Below are positions 35,227 through 46,433 of a stretch of 64,000 bases of DNA, in pieces. The notes below the pieces were generated by a model that did no database searches, was not told where the DNA came from, and saw nothing but the letters and a program-made list of their open reading frames with translations. The position numbers and the translations under genes were made by a program. Positions within the stretch are counted from its first letter, which is position 1, and the number at the start of each line of letters is the position of its first letter. The stretch is from Panonychus citri (taxonomy: Eukaryota > Arthropoda > Arachnida > Trombidiformes > Tetranychidae): assembly GCF_014898815.1 (NCBI RefSeq), contig NW_026515544.1, positions 1,240,001-1,304,000 on the forward strand, read 5' to 3'.

Positions 35227-36216
35227 TAATTTAATAGACAATTAGATTATTTAAATCTGATCAACAATCAGAAATCAACAATTAAAATGGTGACAAACAA
35301 TAAACAAAAAACTAACATTGCACAAATACATTCACACCACATTCACACTACATCAACACACACACACACATACATAAAACTATTTTAATTTTAATTATGA
35401 TTATGTAATAATGAGACAATCAAGATTACAATCAAATGTAAGTCCTGATTATTTAGTTAATTTTTTCCATCTAAATTTACATTTGGCTAATCTCAATTAT
35501 CTCACTCACTCATTTTACATTTAATTGCAAAATCGAGTTGAGATTATATTTTTTCACAATCAAATTTAACACCAACTACTTTTTTTAATCATGTTCCCTA
35601 ATCTAATTTTATATCATGTCCAATCACGACTTAAACAACAATTAAAAAAAACAATAAAAAACAATATAAAAATAATATAATCGTTATTACAACAATTAAC
35701 TTTTGAACGGTCATCAGAAAAAAAATCAATCTCGTACAAGAAAACAATTTAATTTAACAATTATCTTTTTGTTGGATTGAACAATCAATAAATGACCAAC
35801 AATTATGATGGGGATAAGTTAGTAATCATTACGATTAATTAACTATCATTATTATGATTACAATCGCCATGAGATTTTGTGTCGTGACAGTTACAGTCAA
35901 AAGGTTTGATTAGTTTGAATTTAAATTGACTTCCAATCATTTTATTGATTAATTGTTAATATCGCACAATCAGCGTCTCCATTAATCACTTCATTATGGT
36001 CGAATTACATTTAAACGAAACTCGATGTAAAATTTTTCGATTCTAATTGTAATTAATTGGAAGAGATTGGTGAAAATGATCTTCGTCGTTGTTTCCGTTG
36101 TTGGCATGATTGATTGATGGACTTTTTTATAGAAGTGTAATTTATTTCGTTCTGAGCCTATTCTGGATCTCGACGGAGTTTGTCATCACTCATCGAATTT
36201 ATCTTCAACAAATTGA
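35227..36216. other. CPAP3 3' region and intergenic DNA
   Basis: AT-rich with a CA-rich tract near 35330-35372. No gene supported. Confidence 0.5.
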
Positions 36217-36866
36217 TCAATAGGCCATTTTTTCGTTATTATCCATTGGTTTCGATACCGAACTTTGAGTATCCTTGAGATGCTTAAAGACCTTTGTGCA
36301 AAACACTCGACGAATTTAAATTCAGGCCTAATGTCCTTTCAAAGAGAACTAATTTCACTTCTGAACGATTTTGATCGTGCCACAGCCGATTGTCGATATT
36401 TGTTTATCTATTTCTTTTTTCTCCTCTCATTCTTTGTCAATAAGATCATTGTTCTGACATTAGCCTCTAACTTATCCGTCCATGGGTCGATCTTCATCAT
36501 ACTGATCAGTATAATAGTATCATTACTCACGCTGGTGAGACTTTTGAAAGGTAATTAACTTGAACCATTTCAATTTGATCTTAATTCTGTTTCCTATTTT
36601 TTACTTCAGTTTGATGAGATTCACAGACTAATAATTGTCATTGTACCAGCAAAAAAAACTCAAGTTTTCTGATAAAATCAAGGTAAATTCACTGAACGAT
36701 AATCAGAATGACCTTTAATTTTTATTCAAATCGGTTGATTTTGCCATCAAATTAATCAATAACTTTCGATTTTCAGATCCTTGAAGTTTTCAATTGACTC
36801 GAAACTGTTTTAGTCGGACCTCGGATTGGTGATCTGTTCAAAATTCACAAAGATATAACAATCCAC
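36217..36866 (+). pseudogene. Gustatory-receptor-like gene remnant
   Basis: An open stretch from 36217 reads a helix-loop pattern: SFQRELISLLNDFDRATADC, then two hydrophobic spans (about 36405-36470 and 36485-36535) ending at a donor CTG|GTGAGA (36537). Exon-like blocks follow at 36610-36682 (acceptor TTACTTCAG; FDEIHRLIIVIVPAKKTQVF, then a one-base frame loss) and 36777-36866 (acceptor TTTTCAG, donor CAC|GTGAGT; containing one TGA, then VGPRIGDLFKIHKDITIH). An L-N-x-F-D/N segment, two membrane spans, an A-x-K-T segment and a G-x-L-F-K-I block are the C-terminal layout of arthropod gustatory receptors. The N-terminal half is missing and stops are present, so it is a decayed copy. Family assignment is inferred from pattern, not from a search. 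Confidence 0.4.
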
Positions 36867-37766
36867 GTGAGTAATTATCATGAAAACAGTTAATTTCTGA
36901 TGATTAATTACTAAATTTTATCAATATTAGTGTATCTCCTTGAAAACATAAGCACTATAATGTTACTTTTGTGTAATGTTAGACAAACAATTAACTAATT
37001 CAATGGATTTAATATCAATCGACAACAATCATTTGATGATCAACCCAAATCACCATTAAAACGCACATAAACATATAAACACAATCAACAAGCACCAACT
37101 GATCAACTAAAACTGTAAACAATCAACAACAATTAGCAAACGAAACGATTGTTATTATTATACAAATGAAAACAACTTATCCTGATCCAGATTAAGTTTG
37201 GGAGGAGAAAATTAAATCTCAATGATTTGATAACTTTCATCAGTTTGTTTACAAATTGTTCAAACGACGTAATTTAGTAATTAATTAATTACAAAAATAA
37301 TACAAGGACAAATGAGGAAAGTAAATTAATAAAGTTTGTTGTTGTTTTCAATTCAATTTATTTATAAAACAAATTGAAAATTAATAGTAAATGTTTTTCA
37401 TATCTACAGATGATTATAAACATACACAGAGGGACAAATACATTTATCATTAAGCCTCAAATTAATTGAGGTGAAATTAATTATCATGATAATCAACATC
37501 ATCATCATCATCATCATTGGTCAACAGGTTTTCATGAATCCATGAAAAAGATGGACACAAGTGAGAGAGAACCGAGAATTATTATCAGGGTTGATTATTA
37601 ATCATCTTCACGAACAAATCATCACCAGGGACTCGGGAATACTGTTGATCATTTTTGGTGAATAAATTTCATGGAAAAATAATCTCATCCTTGAAGTTTT
37701 CCGAATAGAAAACAGAACTTTTTTCTTTTCCATTGGATTTTCTTTTCTTCCATTTTGAATGGACAA
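36867..37766. other. Toll 3' region and intergenic DNA
   Basis: AT-rich; a (CAT)n run at about 37497-37516. No other feature supported. Confidence 0.5.
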
Positions 37767-40700
37767 TTAGTGGTCAACGTGGTGATGATTATCGTCCATT
37801 TCTAGACTAATAAATTGTTCCTCTTTCAATTGATCATTTTCATCTTCTTCTTCATCTCCATCTTTTCCAATTGTCTCATCTTCCTCTGAATTGTTACCAA
37901 TTACATTTAACAATTGAATCGCCACCGAGGTAACTTTACGTTCATTTGATTTTCTACCTGTTTCTTGGTCTAAATTGTTCTGTTGATTAGATTCTTCGAG
38001 TATTTCTTTCTGATCGACGATAAATTCTGTTACATTATCAACTGAATCATCTCCATTAACTGAAACACATCCACTGTCATCGATTGTAATTATACCCGAA
38101 TCGTTACTCGGTAAAGATTCACGAGAAGAAGATAAAGTTTTCCTGGTAAAGGAAACATGAACTTCGTCTTTACCATAATTGTTATTAGAATTATTATTCA
38201 CTGATGTTGGTATCGAATTGTTTAAATGTCCAATTGATTGTCGACGATCTTTGGTTAGCCCACCAACGTAATTCTTATAATATTGTTTAACGGTTCCATA
38301 AGGTTTAGTAAAACCCAAAGCTCGTCGTAACTTTTTCCAGAAAATTTCCTGCTCATGAAGAGATTCCGACCAAGTGAGATAAATTCTGGTCTTTAATAGG
38401 AAATGCAATTGAGGTGCAACTTTTTCCAACACTTCACTTGACATTTCTTCCAATTTGATCAGAATTAAACCTTCACGGTTTTGATCCATTAACGTATTAT
38501 GGGCAAGATCAGTTTCGAAACGGCACCAAGGACTTTGAGCGAAATTATTTGAAATAATTAGAATCACTTTACGACTGTTACGAATTGACTCGGTGATACA
38601 TTCACTAATCGGTCGGCCTGCGATAAAATCACGATCATAGACACACAATTTAACGTGACTTTTACCTGACGATGAGTGTTGTTGATTAGTTAACTCTGTT
38701 GATGATTGATTGTTATTGTTGTTGAATTTGATTGTTGACTGACCCTCACAATGTTCATCGGCAGGTAAATCTTCAAGAGCTGGAACTAGAATATTGAAAA
38801 CCCAATCGGAATCGTTAACATTATATGAGACAAAAGCATCGTACTGATAATTGTGAAGGAAATCATCATCGACCATAGTTAGTAAATTTCGTATCGTTGT
38901 ATTGTAAATAAAAGCTATTACCAGGAGGAAAACGGCCAATAAAAGTGCCGTGCATACGGTGACCATTAAGATACCAACGGAAACCCTTGAATTTGAACGG
39001 GATGAGGTTAATACGGGACAATCTTGGTAGAAAAATTTTTTAAAAACAATCGGTGGTTCGAGTGGGGATTTAGATTGGTGACAAAAATAATGTCGATCAG
39101 ATCGGAGGGGATGATGGTCAAGAAGAAAATGAATGGACGTTGTATTTAGCCATTCGATGATACTTTTTGGTGGTGCCTGTGATGAGGCGAAAGCGGTTGA
39201 TACAATTTCCTGCTGACGATCAACTAATTGTTGAATATGATCTTGAATTTTAGCATGATGAACTTGATTTAATTTCTTTTGCTTTTGATCTAATAGCAAC
39301 AATGGTCCATCCCAATCACATTCACAATTTAACGGATTAAAAGCAAAGGATAAATTTTTCAAGTTACGAAAATCGCCCAACATTTCAGCGGTCAAATGAG
39401 TTATCTGATTAAACGAAATGTCCAAAGTCGTAATGAAACTATTTTTACCGAAAATTGTATAATTGTGCCAACTTTTGATCTGATTATGAGATAAATTGAT
39501 GTGTCGCAGTTCAGTAAAATTAGCCAAAGTTGTACTATTGATCAGATCAATTAAATTAGACGACAAATCCAACAATTGAACATGTTCATGCATCCGACGC
39601 CAAATATTGAAATCATTTATATCTTCAGTGGTTAAATTACAATTAGCCAAGCGAATCATTTCAATTGCCTCGAGTCCAGCGAAAGTGTCTTCTTCTGATG
39701 ACCGGACATTACCAATTAGTTGATTGTTTTCGCTTAAATCAATGTAAACAATTGATTTTAAAGGGAAAAAAGTCAAATACTCAATATTTTGTAGATTACA
39801 TCCTCGAAGATGAAGTCTCTCCAATTTGTATAATCCAATAAACTGGAATCGAGTTAATTGGGTCAGATTTTTGTAACTCAGATTCAGTTCCTTCAATGAA
39901 GTGCCAACAAAAAATTTTCGAGGTATATTCAAAGGAGTATATTGATTAATCAAGTTATCAGGTTGATTAGTTTGAGATTTTCTTTCATTATCATTACCAC
40001 CACCACCATCATCATCATCATCACCGTTATTGCTATCAGCATGATGATGATCATCATCATCATTCTGATTGTTACTGATTACTGACAATTTAACCTGATA
40101 TCCAGACAGGTCAAGATATTCAAGTTTACGAAGCGGTTCCAATAGGTAAAGCGGTATTTCTTGGATTAAATTTCCTCTTAAACTTAATCTAATTAAATCC
40201 TCTAAACCATCAAATGTTTTCTCGTCGATTGTTTCAATTTGATTGTTGTCAATGTGTAAAACTTTCAGGTGTGGCATTGGTGGTATATCTCCCTCTCGAA
40301 GTGACCGCCAAGGTACTGAGTCCATATAAAGCTCGGTTATCGTTGTCTTACTGATAATGGTCAGTAAATCTTTAGGTACATATGAGGTATCAATTGAATG
40401 TGAAAGGTCAAGCGACACGAGTCCAATTTTAGATTGAGAATTGGAGATTGGATAATTTTGAAATGATGAATTAACCGTTAATTGTTCACTCTCGAGGTTT
40501 AACTTTTCACATTGGAAACATAGAAAGGTGCTAATATTGATTTTAAATTGTCAATTCGCAATTTAGGATTACCAGCTAAATTTAAGCTGATTATGTTTCG
40601 CAATAAAGGTGCTAATGCTAATGGGTGGATATAAGTTATATCACAATCACTTAATTGTAGGTATTTAACTTGAGTTAATCCATTAAAATCGTCTTTGTTT

Positions 40701-41881
40701 ATCTTGAGGCCACTTTTACCACGATCATAATTGACCTTCATTCCGTTGACCTCTGGACTTTGGTGAGATGAAATTGATGATTCAATTGATGATGATCTTA
40801 ATTTACTTGAATAACGATAATTAGTTGGATTATTATTTTCATCACTTTGATGATCAATTGTACTAAATGAGTATTCAGATTTAATCTGATTTTCATATTG
40901 ATTCTTGGTGAGTTGAGCTCCATGTAGATGAAGATGAATCAAATTTGGTAAAATTTTATCCGAAGCTGATCTTAATATTGTGGTAAAATAATTCTGATCC
41001 CAGAATTGACCATTGCCTAGGAAAATAAGTTCCTCGAGACTTTTAAGTCCAGCAAAAGATTCTAATGCTATGATGGTCAAGTTAGAATTGTTAATTAAAC
41101 TAAGATAGGAAAGTTTGGTTAATCCATCGAAAGCACGAGGTTGAAGGTTCGTCAATAGATGATTATCAATAATGTCCAAACGAATCAATTTATCTAAACG
41201 ATTTGCACCAAACAGAAATTTAGTTAATTTGGTTATCCCGGTGTTTCTGACCACAAGGTGAGTTAAATTGGCCGAGAAAGCGGTCAAAGGTGACAATGGA
41301 AGCTCCTTACAATCAATTCCACCAGTAATTTGAACTTGAATGTTTGATGTATCTCGAGTGATCTCTTGATTGTTTGGTTCGCTAGTGAAACCATCGTAAT
41401 ATGATTTAAATGATAAAGTACAATTGTTGATGAAAATTAGACGATAAGGTGAATCAAAATCTAAACTTGGATCCAACAGGTAAGTGTCTTTGTTTCGTGA
41501 TTCTCTGATTGTTAATTCTTTAGGAACTGGTTTAATTAATTTAATGTGAATGATTGATTTCTCTTTAGGCCACAATTCCTCTGATACCCAAGAATCGGAC
41601 GATGAATGGTGAGGTGATGGACGAACTTGATCATCAACGGAAACGGAAGGATTTCCTAGATCGTAATTTAATATAAGTCCACTGACACCTCCAAAAATTG
41701 ACAATCGTTGAGAGAGTTGATTGTTTTGGTGAGATGATGAGTTTAGGGAGCACCATTTTCTGGAATGATGATGATGACAAGATGAATGATTCCATTGGAC
41801 AATTAGATCAATTAGATCAAAAATACAACTAGAAATTATCACATATAATATTAGCCTTCTCTCTTTTGATGATATTCGCAT
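37767..41881 (-). CDS. Toll-like receptor with one apparent frameshift
   Basis: Intronless, 41881 to 37767. Frame one (460 codons) and frame two overlap around 40505, where one base is missing: the sequence goes from VSNV to EKLNLES across the break, a continuous leucine-rich repeat. Read through, the protein would be about 1371 residues. It has an N-terminal hydrophobic signal, about fifteen or more leucine-rich repeats, and a single C-terminal cysteine cap (NPLNCECDW ... YFCH ... QDCP). A transmembrane helix follows (VGILMVTVCTALLLAVFLLV; about 38905-38980). The cytoplasmic TIR domain (about 38290-38850) shows YDAFVSYN (box 1), LCVYDRDFIAGRPISE (box 2) and the FW of box 3. Toll receptors signal through MyD88 to NF-kB in immunity or patterning. 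A single cysteine cluster beside the membrane resembles Toll-9/vertebrate-type receptors. Asp/His/Asn-rich inserts lie in the ectodomain, and an acidic tail follows the TIR. Confidence 0.88.
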
Positions 41882-43119
41882 TGATTAAATTGTGGGGAAT
41901 CGATTTCCACCAGGACCACATCAATGTTATCCAACGATCAACTGTAATCAAAGTACAATAATCAATTAATTGTTAAGGTGATTAGGAGGAGGGTGGGGGG
42001 AGAAAAGAGACTCTGGTCGATGTTGATGGTTAATTGTGAGGCCGAAATTGCGTTTGCAACGATTGAAACACTAACACAAACACCGAGAAAATTTCCCAAG
42101 GTAGCTGAGTTTTAATCGCTACTAGAGATGTGGAAATTGTTAGTTAATTGTTGGTAATTATGTTTATGGTGATTTAACACATGATCTAAATGAATAACAG
42201 GATTGTAGAGGTAAATTTAGAAGAGAAAATATTAATTATGAAAATAAGAATAGGACAATTAGAGAAACAAAGGTAATGAAAAGTAAAAAAAAATTGAGAA
42301 AAAAAGAAACTGGAAACATGAAGAGAGAAAATGATTGTGTAAGAGAAATTGGAAAAAAAGACAGATGAAGACAGAGAAAAGAGAGAAAGAGAGAGGAGGA
42401 AGATGGATGAGGATAATTAAGAAGGTGACAGGGGAGAAAGAGAGAGACAGAGAGAGACAGAGGTTGAGAGAGAGAGAGAGAGGAAGATAAAAGGGGAGTG
42501 TGAATCTTAATGAATTCTTATTGCGATATTATTATAAACAAGACGAGTTTCGGATTCTTTTTTTATGATTTTCTCTCTTTCATCTTCCTCGGTGAGAGAG
42601 AAATTGAATCGAGAAATTCTGAGAGAGAGAGAGAGAGAGAGAGAGAATATTTTGTTTATATGAAAGGAAAACAAAGAAAAACGATTCGATTGCGATTGCG
42701 ATTCTTTTACGACGAAGAAAAATATTAAAGCGATACTTTTGATACTCGAACTGAAATTAACTTTCGAAAGTTTCTAAATGTTCATGAAACTCGGTCATGG
42801 ACTAGAAACGAAAAAGAAAACAAATTTGTGTACAAAAAGAAACGAAACTTTTAAACTGATCGAACAGGAAAAAGTTAAATTGATAATTAATCGAAATTTT
42901 GATTAACAGGATAATTCCAAATTCAAATGAAATTTGATGGAAAAGTTATTAGAATAGTAGAAGAAAATTCTCTTCGATTTATCGAAAGTGATTGGTTTTT
43001 ATTCGTGTTTCGATTTGTCATAATTAATTAGCTGTTCGATGTAACAATTAGTTGATCAATTGGAACAAAAGAGAAACTTTCTATCGAATGAGAATATTTT
43101 GATTCGTTTCGATTGGAAA
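41882..43119. other. Intergenic, purine-rich tracts
   Basis: GA-rich microsatellites at about 42368-42485 and 42618-42646. The open frame 42510-42728 runs through one of these and is not convincing. The promoter of Toll should lie near the left edge. Confidence 0.5.
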
Positions 43120-43195
43120 ATGATTGTTGCTAAGAAATGGAAGATAAAATTGTTTACCTTGATATTTTCTCTTCTCTTCTGCATGATAACCAAAG
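43120..43195 (+). CDS. Orphan signal-peptide exon
   Basis: ATG 43120 opens 25 codons with a lysine-rich start and a long hydrophobic core (KLFTLIFSLLFCMITK), a textbook secretory signal. It ends at donor AAAG|GTAAG in phase 1, the same architecture as the CPAP3 first exon. No convincing downstream exon was found before the P450 gene on the other strand; it may splice over a long distance or be a relic. Confidence 0.3.
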
Positions 43196-43418
43196 GTAAG
43201 AACCTTTGAATCGCTTCAGGCGAAATTGAAGAGAAATTATAATTCTAATTTTCTTCTCTTATTTTTTTTCTCTCCAATCACTGGACTGGTTTGATTAGTT
43301 AATTTTGATTGATTCGCTTTTTGTTTCATTTCGATTGTAAAATTAATTCTCCGTTGATTACGATGGATGAAAACAGTAAATATTTACATGTAAACTGATT
43401 GTGAATGGAAATGAAAAG

Positions 43419-45935
43419 TTGAATTTAGATATGAAAAAAGGAAGGAAACGTTTTTCGTTTGAATAATTTTATTTGAAAAGAGAAAAGGGATAAAAGACAG
43501 AGAGAGAGAGGAGTGAGAGTGAGTGAGTGAGAGAAAGAGAGAGAAAGGGAAAGGGAACGAAATGAAAAAGAGAGTAGCCCACAGAGAAGAAAAGTAACAA
43601 TGGCGATTTGTACGAATTTTAGTTTGAAAAACTGATCATCATCAGGTTGAAATGTCTTCCTTATTATTGCTGTTTTCTCGTCTTTCGATCAGTATTTCAA
43701 CAGGAGCTTTGGGTCGATTGACCAATTCAAAGGCATAAGGAATAGCCTCAAATGGTTTCACTGATTTGAAACGATATCTTAACAAGAGACGTGATAATAT
43801 CATCTTCAATTCCATATAAGTAAACCTTTGACCCAGGCAACCTCTTTTACCACCGGAAAAGGGGAGAAAGGCAAATGGTGGTATTGATTTAATTTGATCG
43901 CCAAGGAATCGATCAGGATTAAAGACTTGAGGATCAGGATAAATTTCGGGATCTTGGTGAAGATTAAAGATGGAAAGGGTTACACATTCTCCCTTTGGAA
44001 TCACATATGGACCATAGGTAATATCTTCGTCCAAAATTCGTTGAAGAAAGGGAACAGGGGGACGAATACGAAGACATTCTTTTATTACAGCTTCCGTGTA
44101 GGTCAATTGGCCGAGATCATTCCAAGAATACGGGAAAGGCACATCTTCCAATTTATCCTTCATTTCCCTGTAAACACGATCTTGAATCTCAACATGAGTT
44201 CCCAACAATTGAATTACCCATGTAAGTACAACACCCGCAGGATCGTGTCCCGCTTCAATGAAAGTGTTCACCTCGTCTTGCATATCGATCTCACTTATTT
44301 TCAATGATTCATCAGTAATTGAGTCATCTAAATGATGGCGTAAAAGGATGTCCATCAAATTGGGTCGCTTTTTGGAAGAGAAAATGTCATCCTCTGCAAC
44401 GCTTGGTTTTATTGCCGTTGTTGTTGTTTTATTGTTGTTGTTGTTGTTGTTGAACCATTCGATTTGGAAGATACTTTGCAACCATTGGAATTACAATTGT
44501 TATCATTTAGGTCATTACCATTATTAATCATGTTTTCTTTTTCTTTTTCTTTCATTTTTTCTTCTTCTTTTTCTTCTTTCTTTTTCTCTTTAACAGCTCG
44601 GGATTTCCATTCATTGATGATTTGGGAAGAAAATTCGTTTATAGTATCAATGTCCTTCTGATACTCTTTTCCAATCTCAGCTCGATAAAAGATAAAATCA
44701 AACCAATAGTGAGGATTAAATAATCGAGTGATTACCCTCTTTTTTAGATTCATTATGGCACGAACATAAGATGAATTTGGAACGTTAATTGCATCCGGAG
44801 AAACTCCCAAAACGGTATCACAAACAATATCCAACGAAGCTCGAGGCATCAGCTCTTTAATATCGAAAACTGAACCAACTGAGCTTTCCAAGTATTTCGC
44901 CAATGATTCTGCATGTTTACCAACAGTTTCAACAGAATTTCGAAGATTATCAATATGGAAAGCAGGTTCCAGCATTTTCCTTCGTGATCTCCATTTACTG
45001 GGATGTTGAGTTAATAGACCAAGTCCCATTTGTGGATGCCAAAAGTAGTACACATCACCTTTCTCTAGATGTTTCGAACTAGACAAAACTAACTGAATAT
45101 ATCCACATCCACATTCACATTCAAATATCAAAAAAAGAAAAAGAAAAACCCAAACCAAAAAAGAGAGAAAATCAAAATATTAATTGGCGCAAATTTAAAT
45201 ATTCAAGTTGAGGAATGAGGAAAAAAATGGCGATACCAATGAATAGAAGGGTAGAAAAATAGAAGAACAAGACATGGAAAAGAATAGAGAAAAAATAATC
45301 AAAATATTAGAAGATCAACAAAAGAAAAGATATCATGTCAAGTATCATTTAAAAGGCGAATTTAAATGAATCCAATTGTTACAAGTAAATTTAGAGACTC
45401 ACCTTAATTGATTGATAATTAGTTAAGAAAACCATAGGTTTCCAGAAAACCCAAATTAAAAAAACTCCTTCTTTTAGTGCTAATTGAGCATTTCTTTGCA
45501 TAAACTGTATTTGAACTGATTAGAAAAAAAAGAAAAAGATAAGAGAAAAGAGAAAAGAATAGAACAAAAAAAAAGAAGATTAGAATGATGACCAATTAAG
45601 GTTATCACCAAGGGACAATTAAACTAAAATTTTCTTTTAAAATCGATCATTTGACTTACGTTGTTGCTCTGCAAGTTCTTCGCTTTTAAATAAGCTCGTC
45701 TTTGTTTCAACAAGATTACCGAGTAACCAGTGGCCCTTAAGGTGAGGAAATTTGGAAAAATGTTGAACAATTTTAAAACGGTTGTAAATAAATTTAATTA
45801 ATCCAAGTAAAGCCAAGGTGAGTGTCAATCGAGTTAATGTCACAAGTGAACTAAATTCAATCATGATGGTGAAAAATGAAAACAATTGATGAACAAATCG
45901 CTTCCCAGTAGAGGAAATAAACAGAACAAGTGAGA
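43419..45935 (-). repeat. Left arm of a 2.5-kb inverted duplication
   Basis: Reverse complement of 46434-48894. It covers the whole P450 copy A plus about 220 bp of 3' flank and 70 bp of 5' flank. Differences between the arms are mostly single- or few-base length changes in runs, with few substitutions. About 500 bp of unique DNA separates the arms. Confidence 0.85.
43642..45864 (-). CDS. Cytochrome P450, CYP4-clan-like (copy A)
   Basis: Exons 45864-45660, 45515-45403 and 45092-43642, GT-AG and in phase. P450s are haem monooxygenases; CYP4-clan members oxidise fatty acids, hormones and xenobiotics at the endoplasmic reticulum. An N-terminal membrane anchor (LTLTLALLGLIKFIY) is followed by WRSRRKMLEPAFH (helix C), the I-helix EAGHDPAGVVLTW (Pro where Thr is usual after AGxD), the ExxR motif in KECLRIRPP, FNPDRF and the haem loop FLPFSGGKRGCLGQRF. 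A low-complexity Lys/Glu-, Asn- and Thr-rich linker of about 70 residues before the I-helix makes it about 589 residues, long for the family. One base is missing in the run at 44427-44430 inside this linker; copy B has the extra base and reads through. So the break may be an error. Confidence 0.85.
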
Positions 45936-46433
45936 CCAAGGAAGCAATATGAAAAACAGAGCAACAGAATAACACAGCAAGAGAATGAAAGAAAGAGTAA
46001 ATTAATTGTTGGTCAAACTAATTTATATATGTGATACTTGAGATGAAATGAGGTGATAATTAAGATGATAGAAACACATGAAACCCACGGGGTGAGATAG
46101 AGAAGTAGATGATAAAACGAACACAAGATGAAAAAAAAAGACAGATAGAAAGAGAGAGAGAGAACCTTTTGATGACCGAAAAAATAATCAAACAAGAAAA
46201 ACAATCAACATGATAAGAGACTGAGAGAGAAATGGTGATGGTATTGGTTTAGAAGACAAAGATGATGGAAAATATTTGCGATAAAATAATGCGATGGTCA
46301 CTTTGGTTGGCGGGTTAAAGTGGAGAGATTGGTAAAGAAGGAGGTGGTAAAGGGGATTAAGAAAAGAAGAAAAAAAAAAGAAAATTCTCTTTGTGATATA
46401 TTTACATCTGTTCCTCTGTTCCTCTGTTTTTGA

